From assembly GCA_945865375.1 (NCBI GenBank), contig CAMBEJ010000013.1, positions 1 through 59,748 on the forward strand: DNA of 59,748 bases, in the 5' to 3' direction. The DNA is from Akkermansia muciniphila (lineage in GTDB: Bacteria > Verrucomicrobiota > Verrucomicrobiia > Limisphaerales > F1-80-MAGS106). The translations under genes were made by a program, and so were the position numbers. A model generated the notes under the pieces. That model saw only the letters and a list, made by a program, of their open reading frames with translations. It ran no database searches and was not told the DNA's origin. The stretch's first letter is position 1. Each line of letters starts with the position of its first letter. This document shows positions 42,168 to 51,781 of this stretch, one piece after another.

Positions 42168-42500
42168 CGGAACTCAGCAAGAGTGTTTGAAATCGCGATC
42201 TGGACGTCCCACTTCAATTCCTTCGTTTCTCGCAATTCTAACCGAAAAACTCGAGAGCTTAACCACGGATGGCACGGAGTGAAGAAAGAGCTTTCTGGCT
42301 TCATTCCTATCCGTGTCATCCGTGTCATCCGTGGTTCAATTTGGTTGCGGCTTTGCTACCCAGGGTCATCCGTGGTGTGAACCTGAGGGATGATTTTGTG
42401 AGATTCGCCAAACCAGAATCTAAGTGTCGAGTGTTGTCTTCGAAGTGTAGGTGGGGATTAATTACCCGCTTTTGCGGCAAATCCAAAGGCAGGTTTCAGG
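42168..42500. other. Intergenic region with a hairpin repeat, no gene
   Basis: A 333-base gap between topB and the GT9 gene, both leftward. Its short open frames have no family motif. The main content is the inverted repeat at 42261-42335, plus an extra GGTCATCCGTGGTGTGAACC half-copy at about 42364-42383. Confidence 0.6.
42261..42335. repeat. Inverted repeat of the aaccacggat/atccgtggtt family
   Basis: AACCACGGATGGCACGGA (42261-42278) faces TCCGTGTCATCCGTGGTT (42318-42335), with matching GAAGAAAG and CTTTCT nearer the loop. ATCCGTGTC occurs twice in the right arm, suggesting internal duplication. Elements of this form occur in many bacterial phyla between genes. It could also act as a transcription barrier between the two genes. 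Confidence 0.8.
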
Positions 42501-45038
42501 TTAACGCCCCGTTTTGGGCCCGGCATCGGGTTCGGGTTCGGCACGTTGCGTGGACGGGGCCGGGCTTGCTTTGGGTTTCCTGGGTTCGCGAGTCGCGAAT
42601 TCGAACCCGACCTTGCCTTCCTTGCCAATCACAAGGAACGCGGAGAAAGGGCGGTTTTTCTTCGAGATAAATTTGTGGAGCAGGTCCGTTTTGCCGTTCC
42701 CGAGCAACTTCGTGATCTGGTCACGGTCGATGGAACGTTGCAAAATGACTTTGCCGGTTCGGAAATCGCAGGAACGAGCCGAGCCCACTGACTTCTCGCA
42801 GACATAACTCATCCCGTTCTCGTAAACGGGGTTGCTGCACTTGGGGCATTTGCCTATCGCTTGCTGGCCCGTGAAGTCCACTTCAGCAGCTTGCCCATCT
42901 GCGGAGCCGCCATTTTGACCGAAGTCGAACTCCACTTTGTGTTCCGCGTTCATTTTGAGCTGAGCGGCGAAGGGTTTGCCCATCTTGCTCCTGAAGCCTT
43001 GAAGCGGGCCCAACACCTTCTTGGAGATCAACTCCTCAATCTCCGGGATCTCGAACTGGCGTCCCGCCAGAATTTTCCACATGGAGAAATCACAACCTTG
43101 GCACTGGAACTTTTTGTAGTTTTCGCGAATCTCACCGCGGCATTTCGGGCAGGGCACGGACAAAGTCCCAAAATCGCCTGGGACGGTGTCGCTCTCATAA
43201 CGCTTGGCTGTCTCGACAATGTGGCGCGTCATGTCGGCGATTTGTTTCATGAAGTCGGATCTGGCGAGCTGGCCACGTTCCATCAGCTTGAGTTTGAACT
43301 CCCAATCCCCGGTCAACTCGGGGGAGCACAATTCGGGCACGTTGAGTCCGCGCAGCAGAGTGATGAGCGAGATTCCTTTCGCCGTGGCTTGCAAGTCCCT
43401 GCCCAGGCGCAAGACGTATTTCTCGAAGAGCAAGCCTTCGATGATCGCTGCACGGGTTGCCGGGGTGCCCAACCCCTTGGCGCTCATGGCCTCGCGCAAC
43501 TCTTCGTCCTCCACCAACTTCCCAGCGCCCTCCATGGCTGACAACAATGTGGCTTCAGAAAACCGGGCCGGAGCTTTCGTTTGCAGGTTTTGCACATCCA
43601 CGCGGACGGCGGTGACGATTTCGCCTGATTGCACTGGGGTCAGATTGGGCGTGTCGTCTGTCTGCGCTTCTTTGCCGTAAACCGCAAGCCAGCCTGCATT
43701 CACAAGCACTTTGCCCTCGCTCTTGAACGGTTCGCTCTGGACCCTCGTGATCCGAGTGGTCACTTGGAACTCAGCGGCAGGATAAAACACAGCGAGAAAC
43801 CGTCTCGCCACGAGATCGTAGAGTTTGAACTCAGGTTCGCTGAGGTTCTTGGGCGAGATAGCCGTGGGAATGATGGCGAAATGGTCCGAGATCTTGGCAT
43901 TGTTGAAAATGCGCTTATTTGGACGGACCCAGCCTTCCTTCAAAATCTGGCCTGCGAAAGGCGCATATCCGGTGGTTCCGAATGATTGCAGCGTTTGTTG
44001 CACGGTGCCCAAGTAATCCTCGGGCAGCGCGCGGGAATCGGTTCTTGGATAAGTCAACACCTTGTGCTTTTCGTAAAGCGCCTGGGCAATCTTCAGCGTT
44101 GAGGATGCCGCGAAACCGAACCGACTGTTGGCCTCCCGCTGCAAAGTCGTCAGATCGTATAACAAAGGGGACAGGGACGATGAGGGCTTGCTTTCCTCGG
44201 TGACCACTCCGGGTTGATCAGCACATTTTGCGCGGATCGCTTCTGCTTTGGCCCGGTTCCATAAACGCTCAGCCCTCTGATCGCTGTCGGCGTCCTTGCT
44301 CTTGTCTTTGACGTATTTTTCATCGAACCATCTGCCGGGATACTCGCCCGCCTTCGCCCCAAAAGTCCCCTGAATCTCCCAGTAATCGCGCGACACGAAC
44401 TTTTTGATGCGTTCCTCGCGTTCGACCATGATGGCAAGCGTGGGGGTTTGGACGCGCCCGACGGGCGTCAGATGAAAGCCCCCGGTTTTGGAGTTAAACG
44501 CGGTCATGGCACGGGTGCCATTGATGCCGACCAGCCAGTCGGCCTCGGACCGACAGACCGCAGCATCCGCTAGGGGGATCATTGTGACGTCCTCGCGCAG
44601 CCTAGCGAATCCGTCGCGAATCGCGGCTGGGGTCATGGATTGCAGCCATAAGCGGCGCGCGGGCTTTTCAACACCTACGAACCGCATGATGTAGCGGAAG
44701 ATGAGCTCTCCCTCTCGCCCGGCGTCACAGGCGTTGATCACCGAGGCCACATCCTTGCGTTTGATCAACTTCGCCAGCAGTTTCAAACGGACCTCAGTTT
44801 TCTCCAGAGGTGCCAGATCAAAGTGAGGAGGGATGACGGGGAGATGCGCGAACGTCCATTTGCCGCGCACGACCTCGAACTGTGGTGGCACGCACAGCTC
44901 GAGCAAATGCCCTATGGCGGAGGACAAAACGAAGGCCTCGCTCTCGAGATAGTCGCCTTGTTTTGTGAAACCGCCAAGCGCCTTGGCGATATCGGCGGCC
45001 ACAGAAGGTTTTTCCGCAATAATCAGCGCTTTTGCCAT
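42501..45038 (-). CDS. topB: DNA topoisomerase III
   Basis: An 845-residue type IA topoisomerase. The TOPRIM domain starts MAKALIIAEKPSVAADIAKAL, with NACDAGREGELIFRYI as the acidic metal site. The active tyrosine lies in LTYPRTDSRALPEDY (about residue 336), and TPVGRVQTPTLAIMVEREE is also diagnostic. Two zinc-ribbon-like pairs follow the core: PCPKC...CQGC near 640, and KCPKCSNPVYENG with later cysteines near 735. A basic, Pro-rich tail ends the protein. It relaxes negatively supercoiled DNA and decatenates. It lies 225 bases after the AsmA-like gene; the gap has only an 18-base palindrome at 45158. Confidence 0.96.
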   Translation of the reverse strand: MAKALIIAEKPSVAADIAKALGGFTKQGDYLESEAFVLSSAIGHLLELCVPPQFEVVRGKWTFAHLPVIPPHFDLAPLEKTEVRLKLLAKLIKRKDVASVINACDAGREGELIFRYIMRFVGVEKPARRLWLQSMTPAAIRDGFARLREDVTMIPLADAAVCRSEADWLVGINGTRAMTAFNSKTGGFHLTPVGRVQTPTLAIMVEREERIKKFVSRDYWEIQGTFGAKAGEYPGRWFDEKYVKDKSKDADSDQRAERLWNRAKAEAIRAKCADQPGVVTEESKPSSSLSPLLYDLTTLQREANSRFGFAASSTLKIAQALYEKHKVLTYPRTDSRALPEDYLGTVQQTLQSFGTTGYAPFAGQILKEGWVRPNKRIFNNAKISDHFAIIPTAISPKNLSEPEFKLYDLVARRFLAVFYPAAEFQVTTRITRVQSEPFKSEGKVLVNAGWLAVYGKEAQTDDTPNLTPVQSGEIVTAVRVDVQNLQTKAPARFSEATLLSAMEGAGKLVEDEELREAMSAKGLGTPATRAAIIEGLLFEKYVLRLGRDLQATAKGISLITLLRGLNVPELCSPELTGDWEFKLKLMERGQLARSDFMKQIADMTRHIVETAKRYESDTVPGDFGTLSVPCPKCRGEIRENYKKFQCQGCDFSMWKILAGRQFEIPEIEELISKKVLGPLQGFRSKMGKPFAAQLKMNAEHKVEFDFGQNGGSADGQAAEVDFTGQQAIGKCPKCSNPVYENGMSYVCEKSVGSARSCDFRTGKVILQRSIDRDQITKLLGNGKTDLLHKFISKKNRPFSAFLVIGKEGKVGFEFATREPRKPKASPAPSTQRAEPEPDAGPKTGR

Positions 45039-45157
45039 GCAACGAGTCCCTCAATAACTGCCACTCTTAATGTTTTTTTCCGGGCCTGCGGCAGCGACTT
45101 CCTTGATCCGATTCCAAAGCACTCCCATCGCATGCCAACCCCTGCAACGGGCACAGA

Positions 45158-45175
45158 AAGTTGGCTTGCCAACTT
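45158..45175. promoter_or_regulatory. 18-base palindrome upstream of topB
   Basis: AAGTTGGC-TT-GCCAACTT has 8-base perfect arms and a 2-base centre, lying 120 bases before the topB start. It has no U-tract, so it is not a clear terminator. It may be an operator. Nothing else is seen in the gap 45039-45263. Confidence 0.35.
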
Positions 45176-45263
45176 AACCGCCACGGTGCAGGCCCTGAAA
45201 ACTGGACAAAAAGACAATCGAAGTCAAAGCCGGATTCACAACACCCCATACATTTTTAGCTTT

Positions 45264-48200
45264 TCATCCGCCAGGGTTCGGTTCGGATTTGGGTTCTGTT
45301 TTGGGTTGAACGGGGAATAAATCCTTCAAGTTCTCAATTGGATTGAGAGGAAACAGCAGCACTTTCGGGATGAGATAAAGGGGCTCCAATCTGGGTTGTC
45401 CAAGGGTGCCGGTGACTTTGTATTCGAACAGTTTGGTCAACGGTGTGAGGAACAGACTCAGTACGCGGCCCGGGAACCAACTGCTCCCCAGCGGTTCGGC
45501 CTCCACTTTGGCGCTCAAGCTCCCATCCAGATCCACCCAGCCCCGGTAGAGAAGCCGCGCAACCGGCTCCTGCATCTGCAAATCGTCCGTATGCGCCCGC
45601 CCGTTACGGATTTGGAAGGTCGCCTGCGCTCTGCCGCCTCGGCTGCTGCCAAGCCCAGGCGAAAACACGTTCAGCACCGGCGAAAGAATGCTGAACAGCG
45701 GCACGTTCCAAAGAGAGCCTTGCTCCAACTTCAAATCGCCGCGCCCCACCCAGGATCGCAGATCCGAGGACAGACCTGAGGTGATGGCAATTTTCCCCTC
45801 CAAAACACCCTCCGCGCGATTGGTGGGCGAACTCAAATCCGCCAGCAGGGTTCTTAAATCCGCCTTCTCAAATTCTGCGTCAAACCGCATCTCCCCCTTC
45901 TCCACGCGCCTGAAGTCGAAGAAAAAGTCGCCTTTCATTCGCCCCTGATAAAAACTCGAGCGAACATTCGACACTGCCAGGGTGTTGGTGACCCAATCCA
46001 CTCGCGCCGCGATCTGGGGAACGTGAAACCGCCAGTAGCTGAACCCGTCCCCATCCACCTCGAAGTGCATGTCCGTGAAATCGCTATCCCGCACCTTCAA
46101 TCCTCCCCACACCCGAACTCTGGGGGGCTGTTCAAATTGATAAGGCTTCACGGCCTCCGTGGTCTTGGGGCCAATGAGACGGGTGACTCTCAAGACCGCC
46201 ATGGAACTGTTGCCGTTGGTAAACGAAAGCCATTCATTCGGAATGTCATAAACGATGGAATCGGCCGACACCTTTTCCTCTCCAAACCGCAGCTTCAAAT
46301 CATCAAAGCGGAGGATCGAATCCGAATAGCCCAGGCGCGTCGTCAAGCGGTCAAATCGGTTGCTTTGATAGCCGATCTGCTCGGCCTCCAAGAATCCGCT
46401 GGCCCGGACTCCTCCCAGATGCCTCCAGTCTCCGCTGGCTTCGAGGTTCAGCTTCGGCGCTGAACCAAAGCTCAGGGAATCCAGGGTCCGACCCACCCGT
46501 GCGTCAAACCAAGGCTTGAAAACGCCCGGATGAATCTCACTGCTCAGAGAGGCCTGGAATGTATTCGAGGATTCGCCCTGGGATGTCGACACCCGCACCC
46601 ACCCGTTGGAATGACGCATTTCAAACCACGGCGCCGACCACATGGAATTTGACCACGCCGCACGGCCTTCGAGGGACTGCAGCCGAACCCCACGCACATC
46701 CACGCTGCCCAACTTCAATTCGGCTGTGGATACCAAGCTTTTCTGCCACTCAGCTCCCCATCTTGATCCCACCGCATTCCTCGCGGGCTTTTGTGGAATT
46801 GTGAACCAGGCGCTGGCTCTGAACTCAGGGGGAACCTCCATCTGGACATGCTTGGACCACTCCGTCGCCGTCGGATCGATTTTCTGCCACAACGCCAACG
46901 GGTCGATTGTCGAAGTCACCTCGGTGTGGCAGGCTCGGCTGTCCCAATCCATGTCGCCCACCAATTTTGTCACTCCACCCAAGGCGGTGATGCTCAGATT
47001 GCGAACGCGTAAAACCGGGTGTCGCCACTCCACATCCGACTCCAACCGTGGCACTTCGACATCTCCTAGCACATGCGCGATGACATCGGTTCCAGTGACT
47101 TGACAACGCATTCCAAGTTCCTTGAGCAGGCGGGTTCCATCGACGATATTCAGCAGGGGATCAGTGTCCTTGCCGGACACCTTCAGCGGTTCGCTCGAAG
47201 CCGCCAATTCGAGGGTTGCGGCGCGACCCCAACGCGTCGACACTGCGGTCGCGCCGGCAGTCAGTTCCCAACGCCGGAGTCCTGTCATGCCGATGTGTTC
47301 CGCCGTGACAGTGGCATGCAGTGCCTCCATTCGCCCCTCCGGATCGGCGCTCAGCATCCTCGGTTGCACCGCCGAGATCTTGATCTCGCTGCGCCTCATC
47401 CCAACGGGAGGAAAAGAGCCCGCGCTCACTGGAGCATGGTGCCCGCTGGCGCTCACGCTGTCGGAAACAAGGGCGCTCGACTTCGCTCGCGTCGATTGCA
47501 GTGTCCAGTCCGCCACGAACTCCGCGCTGTTGGTCAGGCATTGCGACACACGGCAGTTCACATCGGCAACTTGGACCGAGATGTCTTTTACGCTCACACC
47601 CTCCACCCGCCCGAAGACGTTCCACGAGATCCAGGAATTGGTGGCCGGGGATTCGTTCAGCGTGGCCGTCAACGCCACGCGTTCGATGGCAATCCCTGGC
47701 GAAGAAACACCCCCTGCTTGAACGTCGATGGTCGCCTTGAAGCTGTCGAGGTTGCGGGCGTCCCCATCAAAGCGAATGCTGATCTCAGGGGCTTCGCTGA
47801 AAAGGAGCTGCTCGGACACCTGCACCACGCGATAGAGCTCCGCTACAAAAGCCTCTGTTGACCTTGAAGGACTCCCAGATTTCTGAGGCCCATCGCGCCG
47901 CAAATAGGAGGCGTTCGACAAAGTTCCTGCCAGCCGGACCCGGCCCCCCAATCCTTTGGCGAGGAAGCGGTCTAACTTCCATCGATCGCCCTTGAGAAAC
48001 TGCAAATCCAATCCGATGCCATCGATCAGAAGGGTCTTTGGGGCACGGTTGGTGATTTGCAGAGGCCATTCGAATCGCCCTTTTCGAAGGCGGAGCGACT
48101 TGACCTCAAGTTTGCGGTTGAGGATCTTCGAGAAATCGAAATCGAGCAGGACTTCATTGAACACCAGTTTGGGAATGCCCTTTTCCCTGATAGCTTCGAG

Positions 48201-48440
48201 GACCACCTTCTCCACGACGATGCCCGATGGGAAAAGTCGCATGGTCTCGAACTTCAGATCGATTCCCTGACGCTGCACACTCGCGGCGATCGGACGTTTG
48301 ATGAAATCCGGCAGCCCGATCAGGTTGAGGTAAATGAATGGAACCAGCACCACGAACAGGACGAACAATGCCAACACACGGCAACCACGAATCCAACGTC
48401 GAACTCGCGATACCGGGGAAATTGGAATGGCATCGGGCAT
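45264..48440 (-). CDS. AsmA/TamB-like envelope protein
   Basis: A 1058-residue protein with one N-terminal membrane helix (VLALFVLFVVLVPFIYLNLIG, about 21-41) and a long periplasmic beta-rich part. The segment after the anchor (IKRPIAASVQRQGIDLKFETMRLFPSGIVVEKVVLEA) is the AsmA-type opening, and the C-terminal RMKGDFFFDFRRVEKGEMRFDAEFEKADL and LQEPVARLLYRGWVDLDG match the AsmA-like C-terminal region. Such proteins form long grooves for lipid transport between membranes. It lies 14 bases after the DUF4340 gene and may be co-expressed with it. Confidence 0.85.
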   Translation of the reverse strand: MPDAIPISPVSRVRRWIRGCRVLALFVLFVVLVPFIYLNLIGLPDFIKRPIAASVQRQGIDLKFETMRLFPSGIVVEKVVLEAIREKGIPKLVFNEVLLDFDFSKILNRKLEVKSLRLRKGRFEWPLQITNRAPKTLLIDGIGLDLQFLKGDRWKLDRFLAKGLGGRVRLAGTLSNASYLRRDGPQKSGSPSRSTEAFVAELYRVVQVSEQLLFSEAPEISIRFDGDARNLDSFKATIDVQAGGVSSPGIAIERVALTATLNESPATNSWISWNVFGRVEGVSVKDISVQVADVNCRVSQCLTNSAEFVADWTLQSTRAKSSALVSDSVSASGHHAPVSAGSFPPVGMRRSEIKISAVQPRMLSADPEGRMEALHATVTAEHIGMTGLRRWELTAGATAVSTRWGRAATLELAASSEPLKVSGKDTDPLLNIVDGTRLLKELGMRCQVTGTDVIAHVLGDVEVPRLESDVEWRHPVLRVRNLSITALGGVTKLVGDMDWDSRACHTEVTSTIDPLALWQKIDPTATEWSKHVQMEVPPEFRASAWFTIPQKPARNAVGSRWGAEWQKSLVSTAELKLGSVDVRGVRLQSLEGRAAWSNSMWSAPWFEMRHSNGWVRVSTSQGESSNTFQASLSSEIHPGVFKPWFDARVGRTLDSLSFGSAPKLNLEASGDWRHLGGVRASGFLEAEQIGYQSNRFDRLTTRLGYSDSILRFDDLKLRFGEEKVSADSIVYDIPNEWLSFTNGNSSMAVLRVTRLIGPKTTEAVKPYQFEQPPRVRVWGGLKVRDSDFTDMHFEVDGDGFSYWRFHVPQIAARVDWVTNTLAVSNVRSSFYQGRMKGDFFFDFRRVEKGEMRFDAEFEKADLRTLLADLSSPTNRAEGVLEGKIAITSGLSSDLRSWVGRGDLKLEQGSLWNVPLFSILSPVLNVFSPGLGSSRGGRAQATFQIRNGRAHTDDLQMQEPVARLLYRGWVDLDGSLSAKVEAEPLGSSWFPGRVLSLFLTPLTKLFEYKVTGTLGQPRLEPLYLIPKVLLFPLNPIENLKDLFPVQPKTEPKSEPNPGG

Positions 48441-48454
48441 CGACGCGTTTCAAA

Positions 48455-50272
48455 TCAAGGCTGTTTCACCGTTTCGGGCACGTTCAGGTAGGAAGCGATA
48501 TCTTTAAACAAATCACCGGGAAACTCAAACACTATCCATTCCCCGTCGAACACCACCGCAGCATACACGTTGCGGTGAGGCGTCCGCATGCCAAATCGTA
48601 TCGTGTGAGCTCGAGTTTCCTTTCCATCGAGGGTTTCAATTTTGATCTCGTAAGCCTGCTCGTTGAAGCCGAGTCGTGAAAAGAAATCCGAACCCTGCGC
48701 GACCCAGTTCACGGCCTCTACCTGGCCGAGTCGATACAACGTCTCCAAAACGGCCGAGAGCTCCACGAAGCCTTGAAGCGACTGCGGCAGGGACCAGGAC
48801 CCGTTCTGGGACCGAGCCAGTCCCATGACACGGCCATTCTGAGTGACCATGACAGCCGTGACGTTGGTGATGGAAAACTCCCAGATTTTCCGATCTCGAA
48901 CCTGATAGGCTGAGTGAGGCATCTTGAGCACATCAGAGAGCTTGGCGGCGTAGACGGACGGTTCGTCCGTGCGCCGCACCACGATGCGATCCACCAAGTT
49001 GGTGCCGACGGCTAGATCGGCTGCCACGATATTGGTTGCGGAGCCAGCCGCCGAGGGAATCATCACACGGTAACGGCGTGCGGGGATTGTCAATCCGAAT
49101 GGCGCGTAATCAGCGACGACATCGCTGAGAAACTCCACGATTTCCAGGCGGTTTAGTTGGTCGAGAATCGATTTAACGATCTCTTTATCCGCGCGAAATG
49201 GAGCCTTGTCTCCTCCCCACCACGAGCCATCTGGATGCTTTTCGATGGCGAATGTTTCGAGCGCCTGAACTTCAATTCGTCGCGCGTCCGCAACTGAAAA
49301 TGGCAGGAGCTGACGGTCGCGGAATTGGGCGATGGGTGCCTTCAACAAATCAGAGATCAGCTTGTCAACGGCCAGAATCGAACGGCTTTCGGATATCTGA
49401 GCGTAGACCAGATTGACATCGTTGGTGACGGGCTTCCCGAAGCGCAGTGTCGCCACTTCATTGGTTCCTTTTTTGAAACCCAGCTCAACGTCGAACGGCT
49501 GCAGCCCGTAGGAACTCTCATCCCCGACACTTGAGTCAGTCACGAACCGGGCGACCTGGGAGGTTTGGACCGCCTCAAGCACCTGGTCAACAAACACCGT
49601 GTCAGCCCGGGCCTGCAGGGGGTTTGTAATCCGCCAGCGCCGCCCCGCCTGATCCCTTTGCAGCTCCACGGGGGCAAGTCCGTTTCGGCGTATCTCCAAA
49701 CGGTCAACACCGCTGCTGCGGTCGCCCAGCAGGCGTCGGTCCCTCCACGCCTGCATGCTCGCCGGAAGTTTGTCCAGGAGAGACGCATCCGTCACCACCA
49801 CGCCTTCCTGTCCGAGTACCCTTGCGTAAAGGGTTCCGCTCACAGGCGTACGGCTCCCAATTCTCAATTCGCGGCTCATCCTGCCCTGCGAGATCACGAC
49901 GGTGGCCTGGGGCGGCTCCAAGCCGAACCCCGCGAGCCCGTTTGTCTGCTTCGCCACGTCTGCCGCACTCAAATAAGCGATGCGGGAAAGGCCGACCACA
50001 GAGTCGAGGAACGATTCGACGAGATTGCGCTGCGCTGGATAGGGAGTCGGGGAGATGATCCGCCATCCGTTCGCCTGGGACTCCAGCCTCAGCACCTGGT
50101 TGGAAAACGTCACCTCGAGACCCGTCACCAGAACCGGCTTTAACTCCGGAATCACCCTCGCCGCGTAATCAGCTCGACCCTCTGTGTCCAGGCCGCGTCG
50201 CTCAATGAAAAAAATGAAGCCATACAGCAGAATCGCCGTGGCAACCAGGGTTTTTACGGTTCGCGAATTCAT
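48455..50272 (-). CDS. DUF4340 domain protein
   Basis: A 605-residue protein with an N-terminal anchor (TLVATAILLYGFIFFIE, about 8-24) followed by repeated DUF4340 units: WRIISPTPYPAQRNLVESFLDSVVGL, RWRITNPLQARADTVFVDQVLEAV, APFRADKEIVKSILDQLNRLEIVEFLSD and SWSLPQSLQGFVELSAVLETL. Each unit pairs a helix with a beta hairpin. The function is unknown, but the gene regularly follows GldG-type ABC exporters in this phylum. It is 18 bases downstream of the gldG-like gene. Confidence 0.9.
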   Translation of the reverse strand: MNSRTVKTLVATAILLYGFIFFIERRGLDTEGRADYAARVIPELKPVLVTGLEVTFSNQVLRLESQANGWRIISPTPYPAQRNLVESFLDSVVGLSRIAYLSAADVAKQTNGLAGFGLEPPQATVVISQGRMSRELRIGSRTPVSGTLYARVLGQEGVVVTDASLLDKLPASMQAWRDRRLLGDRSSGVDRLEIRRNGLAPVELQRDQAGRRWRITNPLQARADTVFVDQVLEAVQTSQVARFVTDSSVGDESSYGLQPFDVELGFKKGTNEVATLRFGKPVTNDVNLVYAQISESRSILAVDKLISDLLKAPIAQFRDRQLLPFSVADARRIEVQALETFAIEKHPDGSWWGGDKAPFRADKEIVKSILDQLNRLEIVEFLSDVVADYAPFGLTIPARRYRVMIPSAAGSATNIVAADLAVGTNLVDRIVVRRTDEPSVYAAKLSDVLKMPHSAYQVRDRKIWEFSITNVTAVMVTQNGRVMGLARSQNGSWSLPQSLQGFVELSAVLETLYRLGQVEAVNWVAQGSDFFSRLGFNEQAYEIKIETLDGKETRAHTIRFGMRTPHRNVYAAVVFDGEWIVFEFPGDLFKDIASYLNVPETVKQP

Positions 50273-50290
50273 CGTGGTTTTGCGGCGCTC

Positions 50291-51781
50291 TTAACCGTTC
50301 CTCCGCACCCAGACCATCATCCCCACAAGCAGGACAAGCCCGGGCATCCCCGCCAGCATCGTCCAACGCAACGTGTTCATCTGTGAGCGGGTCAATGTCA
50401 GCCGATACTCTCTCAGTGGCCTGGGACCAATCCCCCCAACCAGCAGCGCTCGGTCCAGCAGCCAGTTCACACTGTCGTTCGCAAAGTCGCGGTTCGCCAG
50501 TTGTTCGATGGTTTGATTGGCCAGAAAGACGGAATCCCCGGCGACGACCATCCGCGTTGAGCCCCGGTCCGCTTTGACTCCAGTCACGCCCCCTCTTTCG
50601 ACGGCCGCCGCCACCGGCGTCTGGCCCGTTCGCCTCGGGGTGCCGCCAATCTCTCCCGGCCGCCTCACCTCGGTCGCTTCACCCGATGTCGATGTGAAGG
50701 CAATCTCTTCAACCTTCAGCCCATCCGTCGACGTCGCACCCGCCACGGTCCGCCTGACCGAACGCGGGCGAATCATGTAGAGGCTTGCTTTTCCGAGGCT
50801 TCGCACGGACGGATGATTGCTAAAGTTCGCGATGAACAAATCGTCCTGTCGCAAGTGAAAGTTTGGGTCTGTGACACGATCATTTCCAACCTCCAACCCC
50901 CATTTCGAAAACATCCTTTCAAGCCCCGTCCGCTTTCCCGCGCTTTGGAAATCCATGAGAGCCAGCAGCCGTCCGCCTTTGCTGAGAAACTCATCGATTT
51001 GTTCCACCTCCTCCGGCAACAGAGCGACGCGAGCGCCGCCGATGATCAACAAGGCGTCCAGCGGCAGGCTGTTGGTGCCGCCAAACTGGAACGTGCGCGC
51101 CCGGATGTTCTTCTCCTCCAGCAATGCCGCAAACCGGGCGTAACCCATCTCCTCCTCGTTCGATGGATCGCGTTCTCCATGCCCCTGAAGAAACAAGGCC
51201 AGCGATTGTCGTGTGTCTGTCACCGAAACCACCGCCGACGTAAAGGCTTGTTCTCCCTTGAAATTTTGCGGACGAGCCACGTTGGTCTTACCCTGCATTA
51301 TCGCCGAATAATCGTAGTCGGCCAGCTCCCTCTGATAAATCTTTTTGACGTTCGCGCCACTCTCAAAAATCACCATGTCCTGGTCTTTTTCAGAATTTAA
51401 CTTGTACTGCGCCCGGACCCGCTGCGCCCCTCCCGCGTCCCTGTAATAATCCACCACTTCGACGGCCAGCCTGGGATACTGATACTGATACTCCTTGAGC
51501 AGATCCTGGATGGATTGAAAGACGGGCTTATCGCGGTCGAAAAAGATCACGACGTGGAGTTCGTTTGTGATCGATTTCAAGATGCGCGATGTCAGGGGAG
51601 TGAGCTGATGCCGACCCTCGCGTGTCAGGTCCCAACGCGTGTAATGCCGCGATGCCAGATAGTTCACCATGACCAGGATGGAAAACAGCGCCAGGCACGA
51701 CAGCAGGACCTGCACGCCGATTCGGAATCGTCTGGCTGGACTGAAGCTGTCCGTGGTTTCTTGCATGCGGCTCCTGTTCAT
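50291..51781 (-). CDS. GldG-like ABC exporter auxiliary protein
   Basis: The ATG at 51781 overlaps the permease stop (ATGA) and gives 496 residues; an ATG two codons earlier (51787) is also possible. One membrane helix (QVLLSCLALFSILVMVNYLA) precedes the GldG domain: WDLTREGRHQLTPLTSRILKSI, VVIFFDRDKPVFQSI, VVDYYRDAGGAQ and LFLQGHGERDPS. A C-terminal helix (MLAGMPGLVLLVGMMVWVRRNG) ends the protein. GldG-type proteins pair with an ABC-2 permease and ATPase; in Bacteroidota the set supports gliding, but elsewhere the cargo is unknown. Confidence 0.88.
   Translation of the reverse strand: MNRSRMQETTDSFSPARRFRIGVQVLLSCLALFSILVMVNYLASRHYTRWDLTREGRHQLTPLTSRILKSITNELHVVIFFDRDKPVFQSIQDLLKEYQYQYPRLAVEVVDYYRDAGGAQRVRAQYKLNSEKDQDMVIFESGANVKKIYQRELADYDYSAIMQGKTNVARPQNFKGEQAFTSAVVSVTDTRQSLALFLQGHGERDPSNEEEMGYARFAALLEEKNIRARTFQFGGTNSLPLDALLIIGGARVALLPEEVEQIDEFLSKGGRLLALMDFQSAGKRTGLERMFSKWGLEVGNDRVTDPNFHLRQDDLFIANFSNHPSVRSLGKASLYMIRPRSVRRTVAGATSTDGLKVEEIAFTSTSGEATEVRRPGEIGGTPRRTGQTPVAAAVERGGVTGVKADRGSTRMVVAGDSVFLANQTIEQLANRDFANDSVNWLLDRALLVGGIGPRPLREYRLTLTRSQMNTLRWTMLAGMPGLVLLVGMMVWVRRNG

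Noticed and set aside
45158-45175. Terminator of the AsmA-like gene
   Set aside because: Perfect palindrome but no U-tract; kept only as a possible operator.
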